DNA from: Xanthocytophaga agilis
GTDB lineage: Bacteria > Bacteroidota > Bacteroidia > Cytophagales > 172606-1
Assembly (NCBI RefSeq): GCF_030068605.1
Contig: NZ_JASJOU010000007.1
Coordinates: forward strand, 124,001-188,000
Reading direction: 5' to 3'
Length of the DNA stretch: 64,000 bases
Shown: positions 56,849 to 64,000 of the stretch, one piece after another
Position numbering within the stretch: position 1 is the first letter of the stretch
Layout: the number at the start of each line of letters is the position of its first letter
Translations under genes and position numbers: made by a program
The notes under the pieces: model-generated
What the model was told of the DNA's origin: nothing
What the model saw: only the letters and a program-made list of their open reading frames with translations
The model's database searches: none

Positions 56849-58525
56849 ATGAAAAGAATACTATCTACACAAATACAGAATCCCTATTGGATAGTATTGC
56901 TGCTATCTATAGTGGTCTTTGGTTTCAATGCTGGTGAGTTAATGCTATATGGGCTGGACGAAACAAAAAATGCAGAGTGTGCACGTGAAATGTTGCAGAG
57001 AAACGATTGGATTGTGCCAACATTTAACGGAGAACTACGCACAGATAAGCCTCCTCTTCATTATTATGGAATGATGATAGCGTATAAAGTACTGGGAGTA
57101 AATGAGTTTGCTGCGCGTTTCTTTTCGCTGGCATGTGGTGTTATTACTATACTATTCACCTATCGATTCACGCAGAAATATTTCAACACACGTACTGCCT
57201 GGATTGCAGCGACCATACTTCTCGCTTCAGTCCATGTATCTATCCAGTTCCGGATGTCAGTGCCTGATCCTTATCTGATTATGCTAATGAGCTTTTCGCT
57301 GATGAGTTTCTTTTATGGCTATTCACAGACACATCACAGCAAAAGCAGAAATGGATTTTTGTTATTTTATATAGGTATTGGATTAAGCATCCTATCCAAA
57401 GGTCCTGTAGGGATGCTATTACCAGGATTAATCATTTTGTTTTTTCTGATCCTGAAAGGTGACATTCATTTTTCAGATCGAAAACTGCAGTTATCTATTC
57501 TCAGCAAATTTCATATTATCCCAGGTTTGTTGCTTGTTTTGCTGATTGCTTTACCTTGGTACATTGCTGTTCATATTCAGACACAAGGAGAATGGACTGA
57601 AGGATTTTTTCTGAAACACAACCTATCCAGATATACCGCTTCGATGGAAGGCCATGGAGGCATCTTTTTGATAACTATTCTATATGTACTGGTAGGATTG
57701 CTGCCTTTTTCTGTATTTCTGCCTCAGAGCTTTCTGCTTGCCTGGAAGCAACGCAAAAACAATGATGTATTACTGTTCTCTTTGTTAGTAGTAAGTGTTA
57801 TTACAGGGTTCTTTATGATCTCCAGCACTAAATTACCTAATTACACAGTTCCGGCTTATCCCTTTGCAGCTATTCTGATAGCCTATTTTCTGGATTCTGT
57901 AGTATCTACCAGACAATATCAAAAGCTTAAAGCAGGTTTGATTGTTTATCTCATACTCATGTTCATTCTGCCTATAGGTGTATATATTGCTCTGCAACAG
58001 GATGCATCTTTAAAACATCTGGCATGGTTAGCATTCTTGTTTCTTACTTTCCCACTGGGAGCAGCCACAGCATGGGTCTATTATAATCGACACAATCTTT
58101 TGATAGCTTATCATGCAGTTGTTATTTCTTTTCTGGTTACCATTGGAGTCTTATTTGGATATGCCTATCCTAAAGTAGACAAAGAAAACCCTGTAGCTCA
58201 AACACTCAGACTATTACCTAACCAACAAGTAGTTGTGGGATTTAAGCTATTCAATCCAGCCTATGTCTATTATCTGAAACGTTCAATACCTGTAATGCAT
58301 GATCCAAAAGAACTCAGTCTTTTCTTACGACAGCATCCCAATGCGATTGTCATTAGCAGAGAAGAGTTTATGAATGAACTGACAGACATTGCTCATTGGA
58401 AAGTCCTTAAAAAACGCAGAGATACATTTGAATCTCCCACTACTGTACTACTACAGAAAGAACAAAGAGAGATAACACCCGAACAACTAAATCTGCCTCA
58501 GTTAACAACCAATCAAGGTAGATAA
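56849..58525 (+). CDS. ArnT/PMT-like membrane glycosyltransferase (GT39/GT83 clan)
   Basis: A 558-residue integral membrane protein with about 12 helices. The first periplasmic loop bears the family signature GLDETKNAECAREMLQRNDW with the catalytic Asp/Glu, then FNGELRTDKPPLHYYGM, and later SIQFRMSVPDPYLIM and SKLPNYTVPAYPFAAIL. ArnT-type enzymes move a sugar from an undecaprenyl phosphate donor to an outer-leaflet acceptor (lipid A in E. coli). Here the acceptor is unknown. The GT2 gene 14 bases downstream would load the sugar on the lipid carrier. Confidence 0.9.
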   Translation: MKRILSTQIQNPYWIVLLLSIVVFGFNAGELMLYGLDETKNAECAREMLQRNDWIVPTFNGELRTDKPPLHYYGMMIAYKVLGVNEFAARFFSLACGVITILFTYRFTQKYFNTRTAWIAATILLASVHVSIQFRMSVPDPYLIMLMSFSLMSFFYGYSQTHHSKSRNGFLLFYIGIGLSILSKGPVGMLLPGLIILFFLILKGDIHFSDRKLQLSILSKFHIIPGLLLVLLIALPWYIAVHIQTQGEWTEGFFLKHNLSRYTASMEGHGGIFLITILYVLVGLLPFSVFLPQSFLLAWKQRKNNDVLLFSLLVVSVITGFFMISSTKLPNYTVPAYPFAAILIAYFLDSVVSTRQYQKLKAGLIVYLILMFILPIGVYIALQQDASLKHLAWLAFLFLTFPLGAATAWVYYNRHNLLIAYHAVVISFLVTIGVLFGYAYPKVDKENPVAQTLRLLPNQQVVVGFKLFNPAYVYYLKRSIPVMHDPKELSLFLRQHPNAIVISREEFMNELTDIAHWKVLKKRRDTFESPTTVLLQKEQREITPEQLNLPQLTTNQGR

Positions 58526-58539
58526 TAACATATTCACAT

Positions 58540-59544
58540 ATGTCACAAATTAAACTATCATTAGTCATTACACTTCTCAATGAAGAAGACAATATAGAGC
58601 CTTTGCTCAAAAGTATTTATCAGAATCTGGAAGGAATTAACTATGAGGTGATTCTAGTGGATGATGGTTCAACGGATGCTACCGTACGAAGAATACAACA
58701 ATTCGCCAGTGAAAGAGTACAAGCCTTGGTGCTACAACGCAATTATGGACAGTCCACAGCTATGGCAGCAGGTATTCACCAAGCTCAGGGAGAATATATA
58801 GTTACGCTTGATGGAGATCTGCAAAATGATCCTTCGGATATTCCAATGCTTCTACAAATGGCAGAAGACGAAGGTTGGGAATTGATTGCTGGTTATCGTA
58901 AAAACAGACAGGATGGAGCTTTATTACGCAAGATTCCCAGTAAAATTGCCAATGCACTGATTCGCAAGCTGACTGGAGTATATCTTCAGGACTATGGATG
59001 TACGCTAAAACTATTCAGAAAGGAAATTGCCAAAAACCTGGGACTATATGGCGAGTTGCATCGGTTTATACCTGTGCTGGCCAAAATGCAGGGTGCTTAT
59101 ATGCGGGAAGTAGCAGTAAAGCATCATCCTCGTATTCATGGTAAATCCAAGTATGGATTAGGTCGTACATTTAAAGTGATGAGTGACCTTTTGCTGATTC
59201 TGTTTTTTCAGAAATATTTTTCCAGACCAATGCACTTGTTTGGTCCTCCTGGTATTCTTTCATTCTTTTCAGGCATAGGCTTGGGATTATATCTGTTGTT
59301 TGTAAAGCTTATGGGTAATGATATTGGTGGTAGACCTTTGCTTACACTAACAGTTGTACTTCTGCTTGGTGGATTACAATTGATCACTTTTGGATTTATG
59401 GCAGAGATACAAATGCGAACGTATTATGAATCTCAACATAAACCTAATTACACAATCAAGAGAATTTATAACATTCAACAGACAGATGGAGCCAGCAAAG
59501 AAAGAAGAAACGCCAGTGAAAGCATGGCTCAAGTTACTGCTTAA
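58540..59544 (+). CDS. ArnC/DPM1-like polyprenyl-phosphate glycosyltransferase (GT2)
   Basis: A 334-residue GT2 with the nucleotide-sugar fold opening LSLVITLLNEEDNIEPLLKSI, DDGS, the DxD-type metal site TLDGDLQNDP, LIAGYRKNRQDGALLRKIPSK and the RIHGKSKYGLGR acceptor-helix motif, and two C-terminal TM helices (about 228-300). Family members make dolichyl/undecaprenyl-phosphate sugars on the cytoplasmic face. Its end overlaps the start of the next gene by 59 bases, so the two are tightly coupled. Confidence 0.93.
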   Translation: MSQIKLSLVITLLNEEDNIEPLLKSIYQNLEGINYEVILVDDGSTDATVRRIQQFASERVQALVLQRNYGQSTAMAAGIHQAQGEYIVTLDGDLQNDPSDIPMLLQMAEDEGWELIAGYRKNRQDGALLRKIPSKIANALIRKLTGVYLQDYGCTLKLFRKEIAKNLGLYGELHRFIPVLAKMQGAYMREVAVKHHPRIHGKSKYGLGRTFKVMSDLLLILFFQKYFSRPMHLFGPPGILSFFSGIGLGLYLLFVKLMGNDIGGRPLLTLTVVLLLGGLQLITFGFMAEIQMRTYYESQHKPNYTIKRIYNIQQTDGASKERRNASESMAQVTA

Positions 59545-60421
59545 GGTCAGTCTAACAGGGACTGCACTCTATCTGGTATCTTTAAAAATATCCTGGCAGC
59601 AAATCTGGCAGATCGTTCAAACAGTCCATTCTGGCTGGATGTTTGGGGCATTTGTGCTTTTTAACGCCTCAAAGATTGTTAGTGCCTTGCGTTTGCAGTA
59701 TTACTGGGATGCCATAGGGTTGCGACTTTCATCAACTTATAATCTGAAACTCTATTATACAGGCATGTTTTACAACCTGTTGCTTCCCGGAGGTATAGGT
59801 GGCGATGGATATAAAGTATGGTTGTTGGGAAAGGATCAGTCGATTTCTTACAAGAAGCTAATCTCTGCCACAATTCTTGATAGAATAAGCGGATTATTTC
59901 CGCTTCAACTGCTACTTTGTCTGCTTCTGATAAAAATGGGTTTTATAGATTCCTGGTATCTGTTACTATTGGTAGTAGGCCAGATAGCTTTTTATCTGGG
60001 AGGGCAAACGCTGGTACAATTCTTTTTCAAGGATTTTACCAAAGTATATCATATTACCAATTTACTGGGAATGTTGGTTCAGATTTTGCAGGTCACATGT
60101 GCGCTCTTTATTGTTCAGGCACTGGATATTCATTCATATTATGTAGAGTATGTATTTTTATTTCTGTTATCATCAATTATGGCAGTATTACCAATTACCA
60201 TTGCAGGTATAGGGGCTCGGGAAGTTGTGGGTATGCTGGGAAGTCAGTATCTGCCAGTCGACTCAGAAAAAATGATATCTCTAACACTTTTATTCTTTGC
60301 TATTACAACTATCAGTTCGCTAACAGGTATATTCCTAAAAACAGGTTTCCCCATTCAAACAATGAAAAACAATCCTTTACATAATACATTGTCCACTGAG
60401 CAAATTATTTCTGATAAATAA
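59486..60421 (+). CDS. LPG-synthase/UPF0104-like membrane protein, putative flippase
   Basis: About 311 residues from ATG 59486 (MEPAKKEETPVKAWLKLLLK), which is inside the preceding GT2 gene; an earlier in-frame ATG (59390) is deeper in that gene and less likely. About eight hydrophobic helices and the family text PGGIGGDGYKVWLLG (first cytoplasmic loop) and AGIGAREVVGML identify the lysylphosphatidylglycerol-synthase TM/UPF0104 (YbhN) family. Relatives are flippases or lipid-modifying proteins. Next to a polyprenyl-phosphate glycosyltransferase, a role in moving the lipid-linked sugar across the membrane is plausible. Confidence 0.85.
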   Translation: MEPAKKEETPVKAWLKLLLKVSLTGTALYLVSLKISWQQIWQIVQTVHSGWMFGAFVLFNASKIVSALRLQYYWDAIGLRLSSTYNLKLYYTGMFYNLLLPGGIGGDGYKVWLLGKDQSISYKKLISATILDRISGLFPLQLLLCLLLIKMGFIDSWYLLLLVVGQIAFYLGGQTLVQFFFKDFTKVYHITNLLGMLVQILQVTCALFIVQALDIHSYYVEYVFLFLLSSIMAVLPITIAGIGAREVVGMLGSQYLPVDSEKMISLTLLFFAITTISSLTGIFLKTGFPIQTMKNNPLHNTLSTEQIISDK

Positions 60422-60483
60422 CCGTATAAAATTAACTTTTAATTGTCTAATAGAATTAACAGTAATACCTAACTTATAAAACT

Positions 60484-60750
60484 ATGATACAAGTGATTAA
60501 AGATCGGGTTGAGTATAACCTACAGCATCATTTTCTTATTCGCCAAACACGTGTTAATCCAGAGTATAATTTCAATAAATTGGGATTAAGTCCAATGGAA
60601 AAACTGGAACTACTATTATATATTGAAAGGGAGTTTGGCATCGAATTCTCTGAAGAGGAGATTCATTCTATTGGAACTGTATCAGACTTAATTAAACATA
60701 CAGACTGGCATTACTCTCAGCAACATCATTTTCATGAGTGGTCTAATTAA
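60484..60750 (+). CDS. Acyl-carrier-protein-like protein lacking the canonical serine
   Basis: An 88-residue helical protein that aligns without gaps to acyl carrier proteins: NKLGLSPMEKLELLLYIEREFGIEF stands where ACP has [24 protein letters not shown]. The phosphopantetheine Ser of DSL falls on Pro37; Ser36 is adjacent. Residues 60-72 (HSIGTVSDLIKHT) match ACP helix IV. A His-rich tail (WHYSQQHHFHEW) is added. It should not be loaded in the normal way unless Ser36 serves. Last gene of the operon, 62 bases after the flippase-like gene and ended by a strong terminator. Confidence 0.85.
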   Translation: MIQVIKDRVEYNLQHHFLIRQTRVNPEYNFNKLGLSPMEKLELLLYIEREFGIEFSEEEIHSIGTVSDLIKHTDWHYSQQHHFHEWSN

Positions 60751-60774
60751 ACCTACCTTCATTTATATATGCCC

Positions 60775-60803
60775 AGCACAGATTTGTATCTGTGCTTTTT
60801 TTC
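60775..60803 (+). terminator. Terminator of the glycan operon
   Basis: AGCACAGAT and ATCTGTGCT (9 bp) around TTGT, followed by seven T. It closes the epimerase-to-ACP operon. Confidence 0.92.
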
Positions 60804-60855
60804 TATCCAATAAAATTAATTCACTTTATATAATGCCTGGCAAATAGAGAAATGT

Positions 60856-61523
60856 ATGTTATATACAACACAGGAAAAAGAAAATGTGCTTCGATTACTA
60901 CAATCTGGACAAAATTCAGCTATAGAGCTAGGCATTGAGATAGCTCTATAGCTGGAAATCCACATTAGTGAACTTATAGTAGATACGGAGATAATTTATG
61001 AATGGATAATGACAGGAGTAGGTTATCAGGCTTGGAAAATGTCATTGGTTAATCAGTCCAAAATTACATACTCAACTCATATACTAAGTCTCTCATCATT
61101 GTACATTTCTGAAATACCTGTTCAGATCAGATATATAAATAAGCTTACAGAACTATATCTGCCAGATAATTATATCAAAGATCTTCCCTATGAAATTACA
61201 AGTATTAACCAATCTAAAACCACTAGCTAGGTCTAGCTAAGAATCAGTTAAATGGCTTACCTAACCCTCTTTTCAAACTTATTAGGTTGGAAGATTTAAA
61301 TATGGAAGGAAATAAATTATAGGAAGTATCCTCTGAGATTGCAAAGCTCCAATATATGCAGACACTTAATTTACAAAAGAATCAACTCAGGTATTTGCCA
61401 GAAGCGATCAAATAACTTACTCAATTGACAGCTCTAGAACTCTCAGGCACTCCTTTCAGTATAGAGGCAATTGTGCAAATCAGAATATGGCTTCCAAAAT
61501 ACAACATTATCTTTCTCAAATAG
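60856..61523 (+). pseudogene. Decayed leucine-rich-repeat protein gene
   Basis: The first frame runs from ATG 60856 (MLYTTQEKENVLRLLQSGQ) to TAG 61228-61230 with an in-frame TAG at 60949-60951; it contains INKLTELYLPDNYIKDLP. A second frame continues with LRxNQLNGLPNPLFKLIRLEDL, TLNLQKNQLRYLPEAIK and LTQLTALELSG, broken by further stops (61319, 61413 regions). The LxxLxLxxNxLxxLP repeats are unmistakable. Homologous proteins begin with the same 'LLQSGD..' N-terminal helix. At least one frameshift and three nonsense codons make it a clear pseudogene. Confidence 0.85.
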
Positions 61524-61986
61524 AATTATAATAATCCAATACATGATTATAATATTTAACTGCTTTACAGATACATTACTAAACCAATGATTATCTTAAT
61601 CCAATCACATTGATCATCTGATGACCACAAAAATTCCGGTTAATTGCCAGTTTGTATAATTGTAGTAATTATTTCGTGTCTCTACATAAATTTCAATAAA
61701 ACTATCTTCTTAGTCAAGAAGCTATATACTCACTACTATTTGTCAAAGACAAATAACATTTATCCTTATTACAGCATTTTCAGGTTTCCGTTTGCAGTCA
61801 CTTACATTTCTTATATATTAGCCACCTTGTATTGAAACCACCCTTTATAAAACATACAATCAGAAGCTGATAATAAATCTATGAATACACTGGATTACAA
61901 TTTATCTACCAGTTATCTGGTCTGCTTCTGAATGAGTCAATTGTATTGTATAGTGTTGATTTTGCATCTATCCGGCAAACTTTTTT
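61524..61986. other. AT-rich intergenic region before the histidine kinase
   Basis: This 463-base stretch carries no convincing gene; short frames in it have no protein-like pattern. It must hold the promoter of the histidine kinase. I see no repeat or RNA element. Confidence 0.4.
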
Positions 61987-64000
61987 ATGAACCACAGCCA
62001 GGAAGAACCTTCCATGCCACACATGGAGAGTAGATATGATGGTATCTCCAGTAATACTGTTTCTCAGCAGGTATTGGCTTATGCCCGTGCATTTGGAAAT
62101 ATCTCCTCTCAGATGGTTCATTTACATAATGCAGCTACTTTCGAATTTCTATATGTCAGTGATCACATTTCATCTCTTTTAGGTTATACATTTCAAGAAC
62201 TTCACAAAGAGAAAAAGACACTTCTTTCGCTTCTTACGCCTGCTACTCCCAGAGAGTACATCTTGCCTCTTATCCAACTCTCCATACGAGATGGAATAGA
62301 CCATAAACCTCAACCCTTAAACTTAAGGATTAGGCATAAAAATGGTTCGGAAAAAATACTGCAAACACAATTTACTGTATTTGAAACAGATGCCAATGGC
62401 AATCCTCATATCTTGCTATGCCTTTCTCAGGAAATAACACAGGAAGTCCAAAGTATTACGTACACTCAAGTCAGTGACGGTTATGAAATTCAGTGGGATA
62501 GTGAAATATTGATGGCGGAGGCAGAACGTATGCGCCATTTTGGAACCTGGCAGATGCATTTGCCTACAGGCCGCATTGGCTGGACAGAAGGTATGTATCA
62601 TATTTTTGGTTACTCGGATCCTGCAACACGCCCAAATATTATTACGCTGGAACTGATTTTCTCTCATGTGCGTCCGGAAGAACGTCAAAAGCTTTGGGAT
62701 GAAGCCCATACCAATCTGGCTAAAGGAGAAGATTATCAGGGAGAATGGATTATGGTACGAAGAAATGGAGAACAAAGAGTTTTGCTGGAACAGGTCCGTA
62801 TTCTTAAGGATGCAGATAATAGGCCTGTTGTTGTGTTGGGTAGTACCTCTGATATAACAGAAGAACGTCAAATGGCCAACAACCTAAATAAGATTGAAAA
62901 ATTACTTCATGAAAATGAACGGACGTTTGGCTTTGGGAGCTGGGAGTGGAGTGCAGTGACCAATAAAATAATGTGGTCGGATGGTACTCTATTGCTATTT
63001 GGGTTGGATCCAGAAGAATGGAGATACAAACTAACCTATAAGCATTCGCTGACACTTGTTGATCCCAGAGATACTGCACACACCTTACAAGTAATGGAAA
63101 AAGCTATTCTAAACAGGCAAACGTATGAGATCGAGTTTCGTCCGAGACATGGCACTCCTGAACGATGGTTACGAAGTCGTGGCGTACCAGTATATGATAC
63201 AGAAGGGAAGCTGGAAAGAATTTATGGCACTACTGTTGATATTACAGCCGAACGTAAAGTACTACAGAAATTACGGGAGAACGAAGAATTACTTTCTACA
63301 GCTGAACATCTTACACGTTCAGGTAGCTGGTTATGGGATATACGAAAAAACGAAGTAACCTGGTCAAACGGGCTTTGGGAATTACTGGAATATCCGCCTG
63401 AGGAAAGAACACCTAGCGTTGCATCTCAGTTTTACTATGAACATATTCATCCCCAAGATAAAGCAGCTTTAGAACAGTCTTCCACCCATTTTCAGGAAAC
63501 AGGTATACGTACTGCCTCACCCATATACCGATTGATTACAAGATCTGGACAAACCATCTATGTAAATAATAAATTACAAATAGTAGAGCAAGACACAAAA
63601 GGTAAACCCTTACGTGTAATAGGAGGAACCGCAGATGTGACCCATTTAAAAAATATTCAGATGGAATTGGAGAAAAAGGTTGAGCAACTCAATCACTCCA
63701 ATGCAGAACTAGAGCAATTTGCCTATATCGCTAGTCACGACCTTCAGGAGCCCCTGCGCAAGATCGTTGCATTCTGTAATCTTCTTGTCCGCACATATCA
63801 ACCCCTTTTTGATGAAACAGGTCTTATGTACCTGGATCGGATTGAATCTGCTGTTCGGCGAATGCAGCACCTGATTAGTGATCTGCTCGATTTTTCACGC
63901 ATAAGTAATCGAATCAATCCCACAGAATATTCTTTTGAGCGCACAGACCTGAATCAGATAGTCCGAAATGCGCTACAGGATCTTGAGTTGGCAATTCAGC
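61987..64000 (+). CDS. Multi-PAS sensor histidine kinase (cut by right edge)
   Basis: The frame is open from ATG 61987 (MNHSQEEPSMPHMESRYDG) to the window end, 671 codons so far. About four PAS domains follow one another (about residues 25-135, 170-295, 310-430 and 435-560), the later ones with PAC-type text such as GTTVDITAERK and GGTADVTHLKN. A coiled coil then leads to a HisKA domain with the phosphoacceptor motif FAYIASHDLQEPLRKI (His584). The ATP-binding HATPase domain lies beyond 64000. There is no TM helix, so it is a cytoplasmic sensor; the PAS ligands are unknown. Similar proteins are bacteriophytochrome-related or PAS-rich kinases of Cytophagales. Confidence 0.92.
   Translation, partial: MNHSQEEPSMPHMESRYDGISSNTVSQQVLAYARAFGNISSQMVHLHNAATFEFLYVSDHISSLLGYTFQELHKEKKTLLSLLTPATPREYILPLIQLSIRDGIDHKPQPLNLRIRHKNGSEKILQTQFTVFETDANGNPHILLCLSQEITQEVQSITYTQVSDGYEIQWDSEILMAEAERMRHFGTWQMHLPTGRIGWTEGMYHIFGYSDPATRPNIITLELIFSHVRPEERQKLWDEAHTNLAKGEDYQGEWIMVRRNGEQRVLLEQVRILKDADNRPVVVLGSTSDITEERQMANNLNKIEKLLHENERTFGFGSWEWSAVTNKIMWSDGTLLLFGLDPEEWRYKLTYKHSLTLVDPRDTAHTLQVMEKAILNRQTYEIEFRPRHGTPERWLRSRGVPVYDTEGKLERIYGTTVDITAERKVLQKLRENEELLSTAEHLTRSGSWLWDIRKNEVTWSNGLWELLEYPPEERTPSVASQFYYEHIHPQDKAALEQSSTHFQETGIRTASPIYRLITRSGQTIYVNNKLQIVEQDTKGKPLRVIGGTADVTHLKNIQMELEKKVEQLNHSNAELEQFAYIASHDLQEPLRKIVAFCNLLVRTYQPLFDETGLMYLDRIESAVRRMQHLISDLLDFSRISNRINPTEYSFERTDLNQIVRNALQDLELAIQ

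Noticed and set aside
61644-61835. Open frame before the histidine kinase
   Set aside because: AT-rich, hydrophobic by composition, and without a start context; likely chance.

Overview
The window looks like chromosome of a member of the Bacteroidota, most likely order Cytophagales. The evidence is: AT-rich DNA (about 40% G+C by eye); housekeeping genes with closest character to this phylum (rpmG next to a DUF4295/bL38 ribosomal protein gene, a long SecA, dxr next to rseP); GH97, GH92 and GH3 glycoside hydrolases; many lipoproteins; and several starts preceded by the Bacteroidota promoter box TAnnTTTG. Species cannot be named from the sequence alone.

Layout. 1-2.1 kb: a decayed remnant, a small membrane-anchored protein and a DUF2278 protein with a lamin-tail-like end. 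2.4-5.4 kb: a PadR regulator translationally coupled to an FtsX-type permease. 5.4-11.3 kb: a repeat-like spacer, a GH97 enzyme, and small genes of unknown role with one broken frame. 11.4-15.3 kb: tRNA-Val, rpmG, bL38, ftsY, an interrupted lipoprotein gene and rimO. 15.4-17.8 kb: AraC regulator, SDR and TonB-like protein. 18-23.8 kb: a TolC-MFP-RND efflux operon on the minus strand. 24-32.3 kb: HtrA protease, a lipoprotein, a frameshifted archaemetzincin, a GH3-type adenylating enzyme, dxr, rseP and a GroES-like protein. 32.4-39.6 kb: gmd, a CBM9-like protein, a GH3 glycosidase and a GH92 mannosidase. 39.8-43.8 kb: a SPOR lipoprotein and secA. 44.3-47.1 kb: a two-subunit molybdenum hydroxylase. 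47.6-53.9 kb: a TetR regulator with a long palindromic operator and a second TolC-MFP-RND efflux operon. 54-55.3 kb: a nonsense-broken gene and a second TetR. 55.7-60.8 kb: a five-gene glycolipid or envelope-glycan operon. 60.9-64 kb: a decayed leucine-rich-repeat gene and a multi-PAS histidine kinase cut by the right edge.

The most interesting unit is the 55.7-60.8 kb operon: a nucleotide-sugar epimerase, an ArnT/PMT-like lipid-linked glycosyltransferase, an ArnC/DPM1-like GT2, an eight-or-so-helix LPG-synthase/flippase-like protein, and a small acyl-carrier-like protein whose phosphopantetheine serine position is occupied by proline. A strong terminator closes it. The genes read as a pathway that makes a sugar, loads it on a polyprenyl phosphate, flips it and transfers it to an envelope acceptor; the role of the ACP-like protein is open.

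The window is also unusually rich in interrupted frames: possible or clear breaks at about 0.15, 10.0, 12.06, 13.41, 26.75, 54.24 and 60.9-61.5 kb. Some are clear decay (the LRR gene); others are single-base events that could be real pseudogenes or sequence errors.
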